40,306 nucleotides of DNA, from positions 1 through 40,306 of the forward strand of contig CAIKAW010000103.1 of the NCBI GenBank assembly GCA_903825575.1, in the 5' to 3' direction. This DNA is from an uncultured bacterium (GTDB lineage: Bacteria; Actinomycetota; Actinomycetes; S36-B12; CAIKAW01). The position numbers were made by a program, and so were the translations under genes. Below the pieces are notes generated by a model. It saw only the letters and a program-made list of their open reading frames with translations, made no database searches and was not told where the DNA came from. Shown here piece by piece: positions 28,980-37,688 of the stretch (positions are counted from its first letter, which is position 1; every line of letters begins with the position of its first letter).

Positions 28980-30656
28980 ATGCGGGTGCATGAGGCCTTG
29001 GATGCCGAAGGCGTCCGGCTTTGGGCTGAGAGCGCCTTGGCCGCGCTCGGGCTGGTTCGGGCCGAGATCGACGCCATCAACGTCTACCCCGTGGCCGACG
29101 CAGACACCGGCACCAACTTGTACTTGACGCTCGAAGCGGGAACCGAATCCGTTGCCCGCGCCCTTTCTGAATCGGCCGAAGGCAAGGATGGCCTAGATAG
29201 TTTGGCCATCGCGGCCGCAGCCCTTTCGCGAGGCACGCTGCTGGGCGCACGCGGGAACTCTGGTGTGATCCTGAGCCAATACCTGCGGGGGGCAGTTGAC
29301 GTCTTCGCCGAAGGGGTTTCCCTGCGGACGGTTCCTCCCGGCCGGGTGTTGGCTTCGGCCTTGGAGCGAGCCGCCGCCTTGGCCTACGCGGCTGTCGCTC
29401 GTCCCGTCGAAGGAACGATGCTCAGCGTTGGTAACGCTGCAGCCGCCGCCGCGCGGATTGCAGCAGCCGCTGATCCCAGCGCCTTAGGTGCTGTGGCCAG
29501 AGCCGCGGCTGATGGTGCGGCTGAAGCCCTTGCCCGCACGCCCAGCCAACTGGCCGTCCTTGAGCGATCCGGAGTCGTCGACGCGGGCGGACGTGGCCTA
29601 GTCGTCCTACTTGAAACCCTCGCCGATGTGCTCGGGGGTGTTCGACACGTCGGCCAATCCCTTGGCGCACAGCGCTCGGCGCTTGCCGGCGCCCGATCAG
29701 TCACCATTCCGAGAATTCCGGCCGCCGAATTCGAATACCACGGTCCGGCCTTCGAGGTTATGTACCTGCTTGAAGCTGATCCCGAGCCTGCGGCCGAACT
29801 TCGAGAACGACTTGCGCACCTAGGCGAGTCGGTTGTCGTTGTCGGCGCTGACCAACTCTGGAATGTCCACGTGCACGCCGATGACGCTGGAGCGGCAATC
29901 GAAGCAGGCATCGAATCCGGGCGGCCGTTTCGAATCCGTGTAACTGCATTGACTGTGGTCGCCAGCGATGATCGTCGAGTTGTCGCGCTTAAGCCGACCC
30001 GCAGATTGGTTGTGGTGACCCATGGCCCGGGCACGGCCGAGTTGTTCGAGGCAGCAGGTGCCCTCGTCGTCCCAGCCCAGCCACAAGGCAGGCCAAGTTC
30101 GGCCGAACTTCTTGTCGCAATTCAGGGCGCCGAATCCGCTGAGGTTGTCGTACTCCCTAGCGATGCCGGAGCCCGCGCGGCGGCTGAAGCTGCGGCGGCC
30201 CAAGCTCGAGAATTTGGAATTCGCACCGCGGTGCTTCCGATCCGTTCGATCGTCCAGTCCTTGGCTGCTGCAGCTGTCCATGTTTCTGGTGCAACCTTCG
30301 ACGAAGACGTTGTCGCCATGACAAACGCCGCAAGTGCAACTCGGTACGCAGCAATCACGATTGCCGATCGTGAAGTGCTGACTTCAGCCGGCGTCTGTCG
30401 ACCTGGCGATGTCATGGGTTTGGTTGAAGGCGACGTCGTGGAGATTGGGTCAGTTGTTGCCGATGTGGCCGTGGCTGTCATTGAACGTTTGTTGGCGGGC
30501 GCGGGCGAATTAGTTACCCTCTTGGCTGGTGTCGATGGGAATGACGAACTCATGCGCACCGTCGCAGCCGCAGTGCGGGCCAGGCATCCAGGAGTCGAGG
30601 TGAGCCAGTATTACGGCGGGCAACCGTTGTGGCCGCTGATCATCGGAGTGGAATGA
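28980..30656 (+). CDS. fakA: DAK2-domain protein, FakA/YloV-like fatty acid kinase
   Basis: A 558-residue protein with an N-terminal DAK2 (kinase) domain and a C-terminal FakA-type domain. The Mg/ATP motif is NVYPVADADTGTN with D40 and D42; GARGNSGVILSQYLRG follows near residue 85. Relatives in Firmicutes phosphorylate fatty acids carried by FakB so that they can enter phospholipid synthesis. No fakB (DegV family) is visible in this window. Canonical motifs read PVPDGDTGTN; here the residues between the aspartates are altered (ADAD) but the aspartates remain. ATG 28980 has GGGAGGAGGG upstream. It overlaps recG by four bases. Confidence 0.82.
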   Translation: MRVHEALDAEGVRLWAESALAALGLVRAEIDAINVYPVADADTGTNLYLTLEAGTESVARALSESAEGKDGLDSLAIAAAALSRGTLLGARGNSGVILSQYLRGAVDVFAEGVSLRTVPPGRVLASALERAAALAYAAVARPVEGTMLSVGNAAAAAARIAAAADPSALGAVARAAADGAAEALARTPSQLAVLERSGVVDAGGRGLVVLLETLADVLGGVRHVGQSLGAQRSALAGARSVTIPRIPAAEFEYHGPAFEVMYLLEADPEPAAELRERLAHLGESVVVVGADQLWNVHVHADDAGAAIEAGIESGRPFRIRVTALTVVASDDRRVVALKPTRRLVVVTHGPGTAELFEAAGALVVPAQPQGRPSSAELLVAIQGAESAEVVVLPSDAGARAAAEAAAAQAREFGIRTAVLPIRSIVQSLAAAAVHVSGATFDEDVVAMTNAASATRYAAITIADREVLTSAGVCRPGDVMGLVEGDVVEIGSVVADVAVAVIERLLAGAGELVTLLAGVDGNDELMRTVAAAVRARHPGVEVSQYYGGQPLWPLIIGVE

Positions 30657-32863
30657 GCCTCACAGTAGCGACGCCACTTGCCGGCGTGATTGGCGGACGA
30701 ACCGCAAGCGCGCTCGAATCCGCATTTGATTTGAAGACTGTCGGCGACTTGCTCCACCACTACCCGCGCCGATATGCCAGGCGTGGCGAACTAACGGCGC
30801 TCGACCAATTGATGGAAGAGCACGCCACCGTCTTTGCTGAAGTTGCATCAGTTCGCGAGGTGCCTAATCGAACTCGAGGTGGTTCGCGACTTGAAGTCGT
30901 AGTCACCGACGGATCCGCGAAACTTTCGATCACATTCTTCAACAAGATCAGTTATCACCGACGCCGGCTGCGGCCCGGTGCGCAAGGACTGTTTGCGGGC
31001 CGCGTTGGCAGTTTCCGCGGTCAGTTTCAATTGACGCACCCGGAGTACGTCTTGGTTGCCGCTCCAGGTGACGAACCTGATCCGGAGGCCACTGCTGCCT
31101 TTGCGCGAAATCTGATTCCCGTATATCCCGCGACGTCGACGTTACCGTCGTGGCGAATTGCTAAGAGCATCGATGTCGTGTTTGAGGGCTTGGTCATTGA
31201 AGACGATTTGCTACCGGATCTCGTCCGAGCGGAGCACGGTTTGCTCGAACTCGGTGAGGCGCTGCGGCGAATTCATCACCCGGACACCGATGAGGACTAC
31301 CAAACTGCACGCGAGCGACTGAAGTTTGACGAGGCATTTGTGCTGCAGGCTGTTTTGGCGCAACGTCGAAATCGCACCGCCCACTTGCCGGCGGTCAAGC
31401 GCATCGAGGTATCGGGTGGGTTGCTCTCGCGCTTCGATGCGGCGTTGCCATTCGACTTGACCGCGGGCCAGCACGAAGTCAGTGCGGCGGTGTTTGCCGA
31501 TCTTGCTCGGGCACATCCCATGCATCGCTTACTGCAAGGTGAGGTCGGTTCAGGCAAGACGGTTGTCGCACTGCGGGCGATGCTTGCCGTTGTCGATGCA
31601 GGTGGCCAAGCAGCGCTCCTTGCCCCCACCGAAGTTCTGGCGCAGCAGCACGTTCGTACCATCCGCAAGCTGCTCGGGCCACTGGCCGAAGGTGGACTGC
31701 TCGGTGGCTCATCGGATGGCACCCGGGTTGCGCTGCTGACTGGTTCGGCCACGGCTGCGACACGCAGGGCCGCGCTGCTCGATGTTATTTCGGGTGCTGC
31801 CGGCATTGTTGTTGGAACACATGCTTTGCTCGAGGATCGAGTGCAGTTCAACGATCTCGGACTCGTTGTGGTCGATGAACAACACCGATTCGGGGTGGAG
31901 CAGCGAGCTGCCCTTGCCGCCAAGTCTGGCGATGGTTCACGGCCGCACGTGCTGGTAATGACTGCCACTCCGATTCCCCGCACGGTGGCAATGACTGTGT
32001 TTGGCGATCTCGAAATCTCTACTTTGAGGGAGTTACCGGCCGGAAGAGCCGAGATCACTACGCACGTGGTCGCCCCATTGGAAGCCCCGGCGCATCTTGA
32101 TCGAGTTTGGACGCGCATTCGCGAGGAAGCAGCAAAGGGCGGGCGTTCGTACATCGTGTGCCCACGGATTGGCGGCACCGGAGTCGAAGATGAAGCAGAG
32201 CCGGGCGATGCCGAAACGGACGAGGAAGCCAAACGGGCGCCCTTGGCCGTACTCGACGTGTACGAATCTTTGGTGGCCGGACCGCTGGCCGGCCTGCGGG
32301 TGGCTGCGCTACATGGACGACTGGCTGCCGACGAGAAAGATGACCTCCTGCGTCGATTTGCGGCCGCACCAGGAGAGGGCGATTACATCGACGTGTTGGT
32401 CTGTACGACGGTCGTGGAAGTTGGCGTTGACGTCGGACAGGCAGTCGTAATGGCAGTACTGGATGCTGACCGCTTTGGGGTTTCGCAACTTCACCAGTTG
32501 CGCGGTCGGGTAGGCCGAAGCGGGCTGCCGGGTTTGTGTTTGCTGGTGACCGAAGCACGGGCTGATTCGCCGGCTAGAGAACGCCTTGCTGCGGTTGCCG
32601 CCACAACCGACGGATTCGAACTAGCTCGAATCGATCTGGCTGCTCGTAAGGAAGGCGATGTTTTGGGTGCTGCACAATCGGGGCGTCGCACCAGCCTGAG
32701 ACTGCTGTCAGTGCTGCGGGACGAGTCGGTGATCATCGCGGCTCGCGAGGCTGCGACCGCGCTGCTTGCTACCGATCCGGAGTTGGCCGCGCATCCGGAA
32801 TTGGCCCGGGCCGTAGCCGAGCTCGGCGGCGATCAGGCGGCGGCCTTCTTGGAGCGTTCATGA
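30653..32863 (+). CDS. recG: ATP-dependent DNA helicase RecG
   Basis: RecG remodels stalled replication forks and branch-migrates Holliday junctions. It has 736 residues. An OB-fold wedge domain occupies about residues 50-160. The Walker A motif GEVGSGKT is at 296-303, the DEQH box at 408-411, and VMTATPIPRTVAMTVFGD follows. The second helicase domain has CTTVVEVGVDVGQAVVMAVLDADRFGVSQLHQLRGRVGR. The start is the ATG overlapping the upstream stop (ATGA at 30653-30656), and the stop overlaps rsmD in the same way. It is part of a tightly coupled fakA-recG-rsmD-coaD operon. Confidence 0.96.
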   Translation: MSLTVATPLAGVIGGRTASALESAFDLKTVGDLLHHYPRRYARRGELTALDQLMEEHATVFAEVASVREVPNRTRGGSRLEVVVTDGSAKLSITFFNKISYHRRRLRPGAQGLFAGRVGSFRGQFQLTHPEYVLVAAPGDEPDPEATAAFARNLIPVYPATSTLPSWRIAKSIDVVFEGLVIEDDLLPDLVRAEHGLLELGEALRRIHHPDTDEDYQTARERLKFDEAFVLQAVLAQRRNRTAHLPAVKRIEVSGGLLSRFDAALPFDLTAGQHEVSAAVFADLARAHPMHRLLQGEVGSGKTVVALRAMLAVVDAGGQAALLAPTEVLAQQHVRTIRKLLGPLAEGGLLGGSSDGTRVALLTGSATAATRRAALLDVISGAAGIVVGTHALLEDRVQFNDLGLVVVDEQHRFGVEQRAALAAKSGDGSRPHVLVMTATPIPRTVAMTVFGDLEISTLRELPAGRAEITTHVVAPLEAPAHLDRVWTRIREEAAKGGRSYIVCPRIGGTGVEDEAEPGDAETDEEAKRAPLAVLDVYESLVAGPLAGLRVAALHGRLAADEKDDLLRRFAAAPGEGDYIDVLVCTTVVEVGVDVGQAVVMAVLDADRFGVSQLHQLRGRVGRSGLPGLCLLVTEARADSPARERLAAVAATTDGFELARIDLAARKEGDVLGAAQSGRRTSLRLLSVLRDESVIIAAREAATALLATDPELAAHPELARAVAELGGDQAAAFLERS

Positions 32864-33432
32864 CTCGAATAATCGCGGGAACCTCTCGCGGGCGACGATT
32901 ACGGGTGCCGTCGGTGGGCACCAGACCTACTAGCGACCGCATCCGGGAAGCGTTGTTTTCTACGTTGGATTCGATGGACGCAATTCGTGGGACCAACGTG
33001 CTCGACCTGTATGCCGGGTCCGGAGCTCTGGGGCTCGAAGCGGTCTCTCGCGGTGCTACGACGGCCACCCTTGTCGACAGTGATCGTGGGGCGGTCACCA
33101 TTTGTCAGCAGAACGCCCTTACAGTGGCACCGGCAGCTGTGACCGTGGTTGCCGCCGACGTCGTTCGGCTGTCAGGCGCGCCTTATGCAGCGGGTCTAAC
33201 TTTCGACTTGGTCTTCCTTGATCCGCCATATGAAGTGGCCGACGCCGTCGTTGCTCAAGTGCTTGAGGGACTCGCCGCGTACGCCTGGTTGGCGCCTTCG
33301 GCCCAAGTTGTGATCGAGCGCACCGCTTCGAAGGCGCAGTTCCCATGGCCGTCTGCTTATGTTGGGGACCGACGGCGCGACTACGGTGGAACGGCCCTTT
33401 GGTACGGTCACCTTCGCGGCTCTCTAGATTGA
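32860..33432 (+). CDS. rsmD: 16S rRNA (guanine966-N2)-methyltransferase RsmD
   Basis: RsmD methylates G966 of 16S rRNA using S-adenosylmethionine. It has 190 residues. The SAM-binding motif LDLYAGSGALGLEA is at about 48-61 and the catalytic DPPY at 121-124. The N-terminus RIIAGTSRGRRLRVP is typical. The ATG overlaps the recG stop (ATGA). coaD follows after 16 bases, a very common pairing in bacteria. Confidence 0.95.
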   Translation: MTRIIAGTSRGRRLRVPSVGTRPTSDRIREALFSTLDSMDAIRGTNVLDLYAGSGALGLEAVSRGATTATLVDSDRGAVTICQQNALTVAPAAVTVVAADVVRLSGAPYAAGLTFDLVFLDPPYEVADAVVAQVLEGLAAYAWLAPSAQVVIERTASKAQFPWPSAYVGDRRRDYGGTALWYGHLRGSLD

Positions 33433-33448
33433 CCCGGGAGGAGTTCAA

Positions 33449-33925
33449 ATGCCTAGTGCAGTGTGCCCAGGCTCGTTCGACCCGGTGACTAACGGCCATC
33501 TCGACGTTTTCGCTCGCGCTGCGGATGTGTTCGACGAAGTTGTGGTTGCCGTACTCGAGAACAAAAGCAAAGCTGGACTGTTCACGGTCGAAGAGCGAAT
33601 CCAGATGCTGCAAGAAGTGGTTGCGCCGTACCCGAACATCAAGGTCGAGGCCTTCCACGGCTTGCTAGTTGATTTCTGCGCCGCTCGAAGCATCAAGTCA
33701 ATCGTTAAGGGGCTTCGTGCCGTCAGCGACTTCGATTACGAGTTGCAGATGGCTCAGATGAACTTCAGGCTTGCTGGGGTCGAGACATTCTTCGTGTCGG
33801 CAAATCCGCTGTACTCGTATCTTTCGAGTTCCCTAATCAAAGAAATTGCCAAGTACGGTGGCGATGTCAGTGGTCTGGTGCCGGACATCTTGCTAGCTCG
33901 GCTCAACGCCGCGCTCGCCAAGTAG
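33449..33925 (+). CDS. coaD: Phosphopantetheine adenylyltransferase CoaD
   Basis: CoaD transfers AMP to 4'-phosphopantetheine, the fourth step of coenzyme A synthesis. It has 158 residues, the normal length. The nucleotidyltransferase motif GSFDPVTNGHLDV is at residues 8-20. The substrate-binding GLRAVSDFDYELQMAQMN and the C-terminal SYLSSSLIKEIAKYGGDVSGLVP are intact. ATG 33449 follows GGGAGGAG. Confidence 0.97.
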   Translation: MPSAVCPGSFDPVTNGHLDVFARAADVFDEVVVAVLENKSKAGLFTVEERIQMLQEVVAPYPNIKVEAFHGLLVDFCAARSIKSIVKGLRAVSDFDYELQMAQMNFRLAGVETFFVSANPLYSYLSSSLIKEIAKYGGDVSGLVPDILLARLNAALAK

Positions 33926-33935
33926 GAGGAGCGCT

Positions 33936-34451
33936 TTGGACGTCCACGACAAACTCGATGAGCTAGCGGCAGTCTTGGAGACTGCTCGGGCGATGCCCAT
34001 GTCGGCTTCCTGCGTGGTTAACCGGGGCCAGGTGCTGGGGATCGTCGACGAGATCCGTTCCCTGCTGCCCGATGAGCTGCGCTACGCCGACCAGTTGCTA
34101 GCCGATCGCGAGCGGGTTGTTTCCGATGGGCTGAACGAAGCCGACCGCCTCGTGACTCGAGCCCAAGACGAATCGACTCGGCTGGTCTCGGAGCACGAGG
34201 TGTACCTGGCTGCGGTGGCAGCCGCCGAGGCCACGCGGGATGAGGCTTTCGACGAGGCCGCCAAGATGCGGGCCGAGATCGACGACTACGTCGACGCAAA
34301 GTTGGCGAATTTCGAAATCGCGCTCCAGAAGACGATGAATGCCGTCTCGAAGGGGCGGGAGAAGATCCGAGCCCGGACCCCGGTAGAACCTGACGGTGAA
34401 GATGATGACCAGTACACCGGTCCGATCCAGACCGGCTATCTGGACCGCTGA
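33936..34451 (+). CDS. sepIVA: SepIVA-like DivIVA-domain protein
   Basis: A 171-residue cytoplasmic, mostly helical coiled-coil protein. Its ends match mycobacterial SepIVA: an N-terminal block LDELAAVLETARAMPMSASCVVNRGQVLGIVDEIRSLLPDEL and a C-terminal block YVDAKLANFEIALQKTMNAVSKGREKIR. SepIVA is an essential septation factor in mycobacteria, and its gene also sits next to yceD-rpmF-rnc. The coiled-coil middle here is shorter than in the mycobacterial protein of about 245 residues. The start is TTG 33936 after GGAGGAG. The acidic tail (EPDGEDDDQYTGP) is a likely flexible region. Confidence 0.85.
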   Translation: MDVHDKLDELAAVLETARAMPMSASCVVNRGQVLGIVDEIRSLLPDELRYADQLLADRERVVSDGLNEADRLVTRAQDESTRLVSEHEVYLAAVAAAEATRDEAFDEAAKMRAEIDDYVDAKLANFEIALQKTMNAVSKGREKIRARTPVEPDGEDDDQYTGPIQTGYLDR

Positions 34452-34464
34452 GACCGCCTTGGGT

Positions 34465-34493
34465 TTGGGCTCAGCGCCTGGCTCGGCTACCCT
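34465..34493 (+). promoter_or_regulatory. Promoter of yceD-rpmF
   Basis: TTGGGC (34465-34470) and TACCCT (34488-34493) are separated by 17 bases. The expected start near 34500 gives a leader of about 50 bases with GGAAGG before the TTG start. This is one of the best promoter matches in the window. Confidence 0.6.
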
Positions 34494-34549
34494 TACCCAG
34501 CCGGTCTCTAGTAGACCCGGATCCGTCGTGCCCGCATTGGAAGGTTCTC

Positions 34550-35122
34550 TTGTCTGGCCTCGATCCGCGCGCTCCGCTAGTCCTTGACACCAGGGACCTA
34601 GGCAGGCGTGCAGGATCGCTGCTGCGCTTGAACCTGAAGGTGCCGGCCCCGGCAGACCTCGGGACTGCAGTGATCGGTGTTCCCACCGGATCTGAGATCG
34701 AGTTGGATTTGCGACTCGAGTCGGTTATGGAGGGAGTGCTCGTGTCGGGGACGGCGCGGGTGTCGATCGAGGGAAACTGTTCGCGCTGTCTTGACCCAGT
34801 CGGGTACGAGTTCGAAGCGGACTTGCAGGAGCTGTTCTGCTACCCCGATGCGAACCCCGATCCGGAGGCCGACGAAGATTTGCGTTGGATTGAGGGCGAC
34901 TTGCTCGACCTCGAACTGACTTTGCGCGATGCGGTAGTGCTCGATCTGCCGCTAGCACCGGTGTGCCGGGAAGATTGTCCCGGATTGTGTCCCGAGTGTG
35001 GGATCAATCTGGCGGCCGACCTGGATCACCACCACGAAGTGTCAGACCCAAGATGGGCGGCACTTGTGGATCTGCTCGAACCCGGCCGAGACCTCGGCCC
35101 CGATAGATCGAAAGAGGACTGA
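34550..35122 (+). CDS. yceD: YceD family protein (DUF177)
   Basis: A 190-residue protein of the YceD/DUF177 family, almost always encoded just before rpmF and implicated in 23S rRNA or ribosome maturation. The conserved centre is [30 protein letters not shown], and the C-terminal [13 protein letters not shown] matches the family. Cysteines C77/C80 and C139/C143/C147/C150 could bind zinc. The start is TTG 34550 with GGAAGG five bases upstream. rpmF starts one base after the stop codon. Confidence 0.92.
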   Translation: MSGLDPRAPLVLDTRDLGRRAGSLLRLNLKVPAPADLGTAVIGVPTGSEIELDLRLESVMEGVLVSGTARVSIEGNCSRCLDPVGYEFEADLQELFCYPDANPDPEADEDLRWIEGDLLDLELTLRDAVVLDLPLAPVCREDCPGLCPECGINLAADLDHHHEVSDPRWAALVDLLEPGRDLGPDRSKED

Positions 35123-35123
35123 A

Positions 35124-35297
35124 GTGGCCGTCCCGAAGCGGAAGACCTCGCGCTCCAACACGCGTCACCGTCGGTCCCAGTGGAAGGCCACCGCGCCTGC
35201 CCTGGTCACCTGCGACCGTTGTCGCGCGCCGAAACTTGCACACACCGCTTGCCCGACTTGCGGCACCTACGCCAAGCGTCAGGTCCTCGACGTCTAA
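35124..35297 (+). CDS. rpmF: Ribosomal protein bL32 (zinc-ribbon form)
   Basis: A 57-residue large-subunit ribosomal protein starting at GTG 35124 with AAAGAGG upstream. It begins [21 protein letters not shown] and carries a zinc ribbon of two C-X2-C pairs, C30/C33 and C43/C46. Like rpmB here it is the zinc-binding form. The order yceD-rpmF is conserved across bacteria. Confidence 0.97.
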   Translation: MAVPKRKTSRSNTRHRRSQWKATAPALVTCDRCRAPKLAHTACPTCGTYAKRQVLDV

Positions 35298-35301
35298 GGC
35301 C

Positions 35302-36120
35302 TTGCGCCTGATTGTCTGCCAAACCGGAGTTCACGGGGCGGCGGCGGATTTGACGATCCCAGCCGGCTTGGAGCTACTCCGCGTCGGTAGCGCTGGCGAC
35401 CTCAGCGACGTAGTCGAGCTTCCCTTTGGTGAAGACGCAAGCCGTTTCCTGCGGGCCCAGCCGCGCGCGGCGTTGAGGATTGCGGTCGAACGGGCCGGAC
35501 CAGACATCGCACTAGTAACAACCTCGCCAGCAGCTTCGGTGGCCGCGGCCATCAGGTTTGGGCACCAACGAGTGCCAGGCACGCCGGACCCTGTGGTACT
35601 CGCGCAGTTGGCCACTGGCTCTTGGATTTGTGATGTTTCGGGTGCTCCCTTGGTGGCTCCAGCATTTCCGTTTGCTGTGGCGCTCGTTCGGGCGCTGACC
35701 GGGCGAGCAGTGTCGGCGGCGCTACTCGACCCCGGAATCCTTTCCGATCCCCAGTGGGCGAGTTTGGACGCGGGGATAGACCGACTCACTCCAGACGCAG
35801 TTGCGGACCCGGCACCAGACCTGCTGTTTGCGGCCGGGCCGGTTGGAAGGACTTGGTACGAACTGCGAACCCCTGCGCCCGAACGAATCGGCGTGGTGGT
35901 CGGCGTTGGTATCCCCGTCGTGGTTTGCGGCGGACCAGTAACCACGGCCGCGGTCGAACTGGCTTCCCGACTGATCGATATCGATTGGGCGCAGCAGGTC
36001 CGGGATCTGGCCGCGAGCGAGGTCGCCCGGCGTCGGATTGCCGGTGGTGGGCTACCGTCGCGCTATGACAGATCTGAGCGAACTTCAGGAACGGCTGGGG
36101 CTGGCCGTCCCGCAACTTGA
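35302..36120 (+). CDS. Divergent PlsX-like protein, probably catalytically altered
   Basis: A 272-residue protein that I place tentatively as a distant PlsX (phosphate acyltransferase) relative. The location is right: plsX follows yceD-rpmF in many bacteria. Several segments align by eye: MRLIVCQTG with PlsX MRIAVDAMG, and [17 protein letters not shown] (68-84) with the ADAxVSAGNTGA block. [10 protein letters not shown]...WICDVSGAP (91-116) aligns with IPGVxRPAL...LLDVGANVD. The signature residues GGDH, GNTGA and GAN are not kept, so it is probably not an active PlsX. The start is TTG 35302, four bases after rpmF, with a weak ribosome site. The frame is intact and overlaps rnc by 56 bases. 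Confidence 0.6.
   Translation: MRLIVCQTGVHGAAADLTIPAGLELLRVGSAGDLSDVVELPFGEDASRFLRAQPRAALRIAVERAGPDIALVTTSPAASVAAAIRFGHQRVPGTPDPVVLAQLATGSWICDVSGAPLVAPAFPFAVALVRALTGRAVSAALLDPGILSDPQWASLDAGIDRLTPDAVADPAPDLLFAAGPVGRTWYELRTPAPERIGVVVGVGIPVVVCGGPVTTAAVELASRLIDIDWAQQVRDLAASEVARRRIAGGGLPSRYDRSERTSGTAGAGRPAT
36053..36058 (+). promoter_or_regulatory. -10 box of a possible leaderless rnc promoter
   Basis: TACCGT lies exactly six bases before ATG 36065, inside the end of the PlsX-like gene. No -35 is clear. Confidence 0.4.
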
Positions 36121-36739
36121 ACTAGCGCTCACCCACCGCTCCTTCGCCTACGAACACGGTGGTCTACCGACCAATGAACGTTTGGAGTTTCTCGGGGATT
36201 CGGTGCTCGGCATCGTCATTACCGACGCGCTCTATCGTCGAAATCCCGAACTGCCCGAGGGCAACTTGGCCAAGATGCGGGCAGCTGTGGTCAACTCGCG
36301 GGCTTTGGCTGAGGTCGCGCGTGCCTTGGGCGTGGGCGAGTTTTTGCGCCTTGGCAGGGGCGAAGAGTCCACCGGTGGTCGCGATAAGTCTTCGATCTTG
36401 GCCGACTGTATGGAGGCCATCATCGGAGCGGTGTACCTAGACCACGGAATCGTCGCAGCGGATGAATTCGTCCATCGGCTTTTTGATCCGTTACTTCATT
36501 CGGCCGCTGCCCTTGGCGCGGGCCTGGACTGGAAGACAAGTTTGCAAGAATTGGCAGCCGCTAATGGTCTTGGCTCCCCAGAGTACGTAATCACTGAAAC
36601 TGGTCCCGACCACGATAAGAACTTCCAGGCCCAAGTTCGACTAGGAGAACGCCATTACGGCCGAGGCAATGGCCGCAACAAGAAGGAAGCTGAGCAGGAG
36701 GCCGCTGCCAGTGCCTACGCGGAATTAGAAGCAGACTGA
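36065..36739 (+). CDS. rnc: Ribonuclease III
   Basis: RNase III cleaves double-stranded RNA in rRNA processing and mRNA control; its Streptomyces homologue (AbsB) affects antibiotic regulation. It has 224 residues. The catalytic signature [16 protein letters not shown] is near residues 37-52, with the second acidic site in [17 protein letters not shown]-terminal dsRNA-binding domain starts at [13 protein letters not shown] and ends [19 protein letters not shown] 36065 ([12 protein letters not shown]) is preferred over an in-frame start at 36038, because TACCGT lies six bases upstream and the protein fits the family. mutM follows after six bases. Confidence 0.96.
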   Translation: MTDLSELQERLGLAVPQLELALTHRSFAYEHGGLPTNERLEFLGDSVLGIVITDALYRRNPELPEGNLAKMRAAVVNSRALAEVARALGVGEFLRLGRGEESTGGRDKSSILADCMEAIIGAVYLDHGIVAADEFVHRLFDPLLHSAAALGAGLDWKTSLQELAAANGLGSPEYVITETGPDHDKNFQAQVRLGERHYGRGNGRNKKEAEQEAAASAYAELEAD

Positions 36740-36745
36740 CCGCCG

Positions 36746-37609
36746 ATGCCGGAACTGCCAGAGGTTGAAGTTGTCCGGCGCGGGCTGGAGCGGGGAGTCC
36801 TTGGCCGCACCGTGTCCGCCGCCGAAGTCCTGCATCCACGCGCAGTTCGTCGACATGTCCCGGGACCAGCTGACCTGACCCGTCGGCTCAAGGGCCGGAC
36901 GATCACGGGCGCGCATCGTCGTGGGAAGTACCTCTGGCTCACCCTCGATGACGGAGAACAGGCGCTTGTGGCACATCTGGGAATGAGCGGGCAACTTCTC
37001 TTGACCCCGCCGAATGCCGATGTCGGGCCGCATTTGCGCGTTCGACTGGATTTCGCCGACGCGGGCTCGCAACTTCGGTTCGTCGACCAGCGCACCTTCG
37101 GCTGGGTCGCGCTGGATGAGGTAGTCGCAGGGGTGCCCACCTCGGCAGCCCACATAGCCAGGGACCCGCTAGATCCGAACTTTGATTTGGCTAGCGTCTG
37201 TGCCGATCTGCGGCGCCGGCGCAGTGAGGTTAAACGGGCGCTACTGGACCAAACCTTGGTTTCGGGCATCGGAAACATCTACGCCGACGAGGCGCTATGG
37301 CGAGTTCGGCTGCACTACGCGACTCCGGCCGCGTCCCTGTCTGCGGCCCGGGCTCGCTCGCTAATCGAGGCGGCGGCCGCGGTGATGACCGAGGCCCTGG
37401 CTCGGGGCGGAACCTCGTTTGACCGGCTCTACGTCGACGTTGAGGGCCACCAAGGGTGGTTCGAGCAATCCTTGAACGCCTACGGGCGTGAGTCGGAGCC
37501 ATGTCGGCGGTGCGGGCGCCTGCTTCGCCGTGAAGCCTGGGCTAACCGGTCCTCGTTCCGCTGTCCGCAATGTCAGCGCCCGCCCCGGACAACCAACCGC
37601 CCGGGCTGA
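36746..37609 (+). CDS. mutM: Formamidopyrimidine-DNA glycosylase MutM (Fpg)
   Basis: MutM removes 8-oxoguanine and formamidopyrimidines from DNA and nicks the strand. It has 287 residues. The N-terminal MPELPEVE supplies the catalytic Pro2 and Glu3. Later signatures are [15 protein letters not shown] and [14 protein letters not shown]. The C-terminal zinc finger is [24 protein letters not shown]. It lies between rnc and smc as in other actinobacteria. Confidence 0.97.
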   Translation: MPELPEVEVVRRGLERGVLGRTVSAAEVLHPRAVRRHVPGPADLTRRLKGRTITGAHRRGKYLWLTLDDGEQALVAHLGMSGQLLLTPPNADVGPHLRVRLDFADAGSQLRFVDQRTFGWVALDEVVAGVPTSAAHIARDPLDPNFDLASVCADLRRRRSEVKRALLDQTLVSGIGNIYADEALWRVRLHYATPAASLSAARARSLIEAAAAVMTEALARGGTSFDRLYVDVEGHQGWFEQSLNAYGRESEPCRRCGRLLRREAWANRSSFRCPQCQRPPRTTNRPG

Positions 37610-37633
37610 TCGCGGCGGCGGGGTTCCGGCCGC

Positions 37634-37639
37634 TAAAGT
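37634..37639 (+). promoter_or_regulatory. Possible -10 box for smc
   Basis: TAAAGT lies in the 79-base mutM-smc gap, about 50 bases before the smc GTG. No convincing -35 is seen. GGGAG precedes the start codon. Confidence 0.35.
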
Positions 37640-37688
37640 GCAACCTTCGACCCACGCCGGGACGATCGACGCACCGGGAGAACCGCGC

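Noticed and set aside
29384-30034. 216-residue minus-strand ORF inside the fakA-like gene
   Set aside because: Low-complexity Ala/Ser/Thr shadow of the plus-strand gene, with no recognisable domain.
31297-32232. 311-residue minus-strand ORF inside recG
   Set aside because: It lies wholly opposite conserved helicase motifs and is Ser/Ala/Arg-rich low-complexity sequence, typical of antisense shadows.
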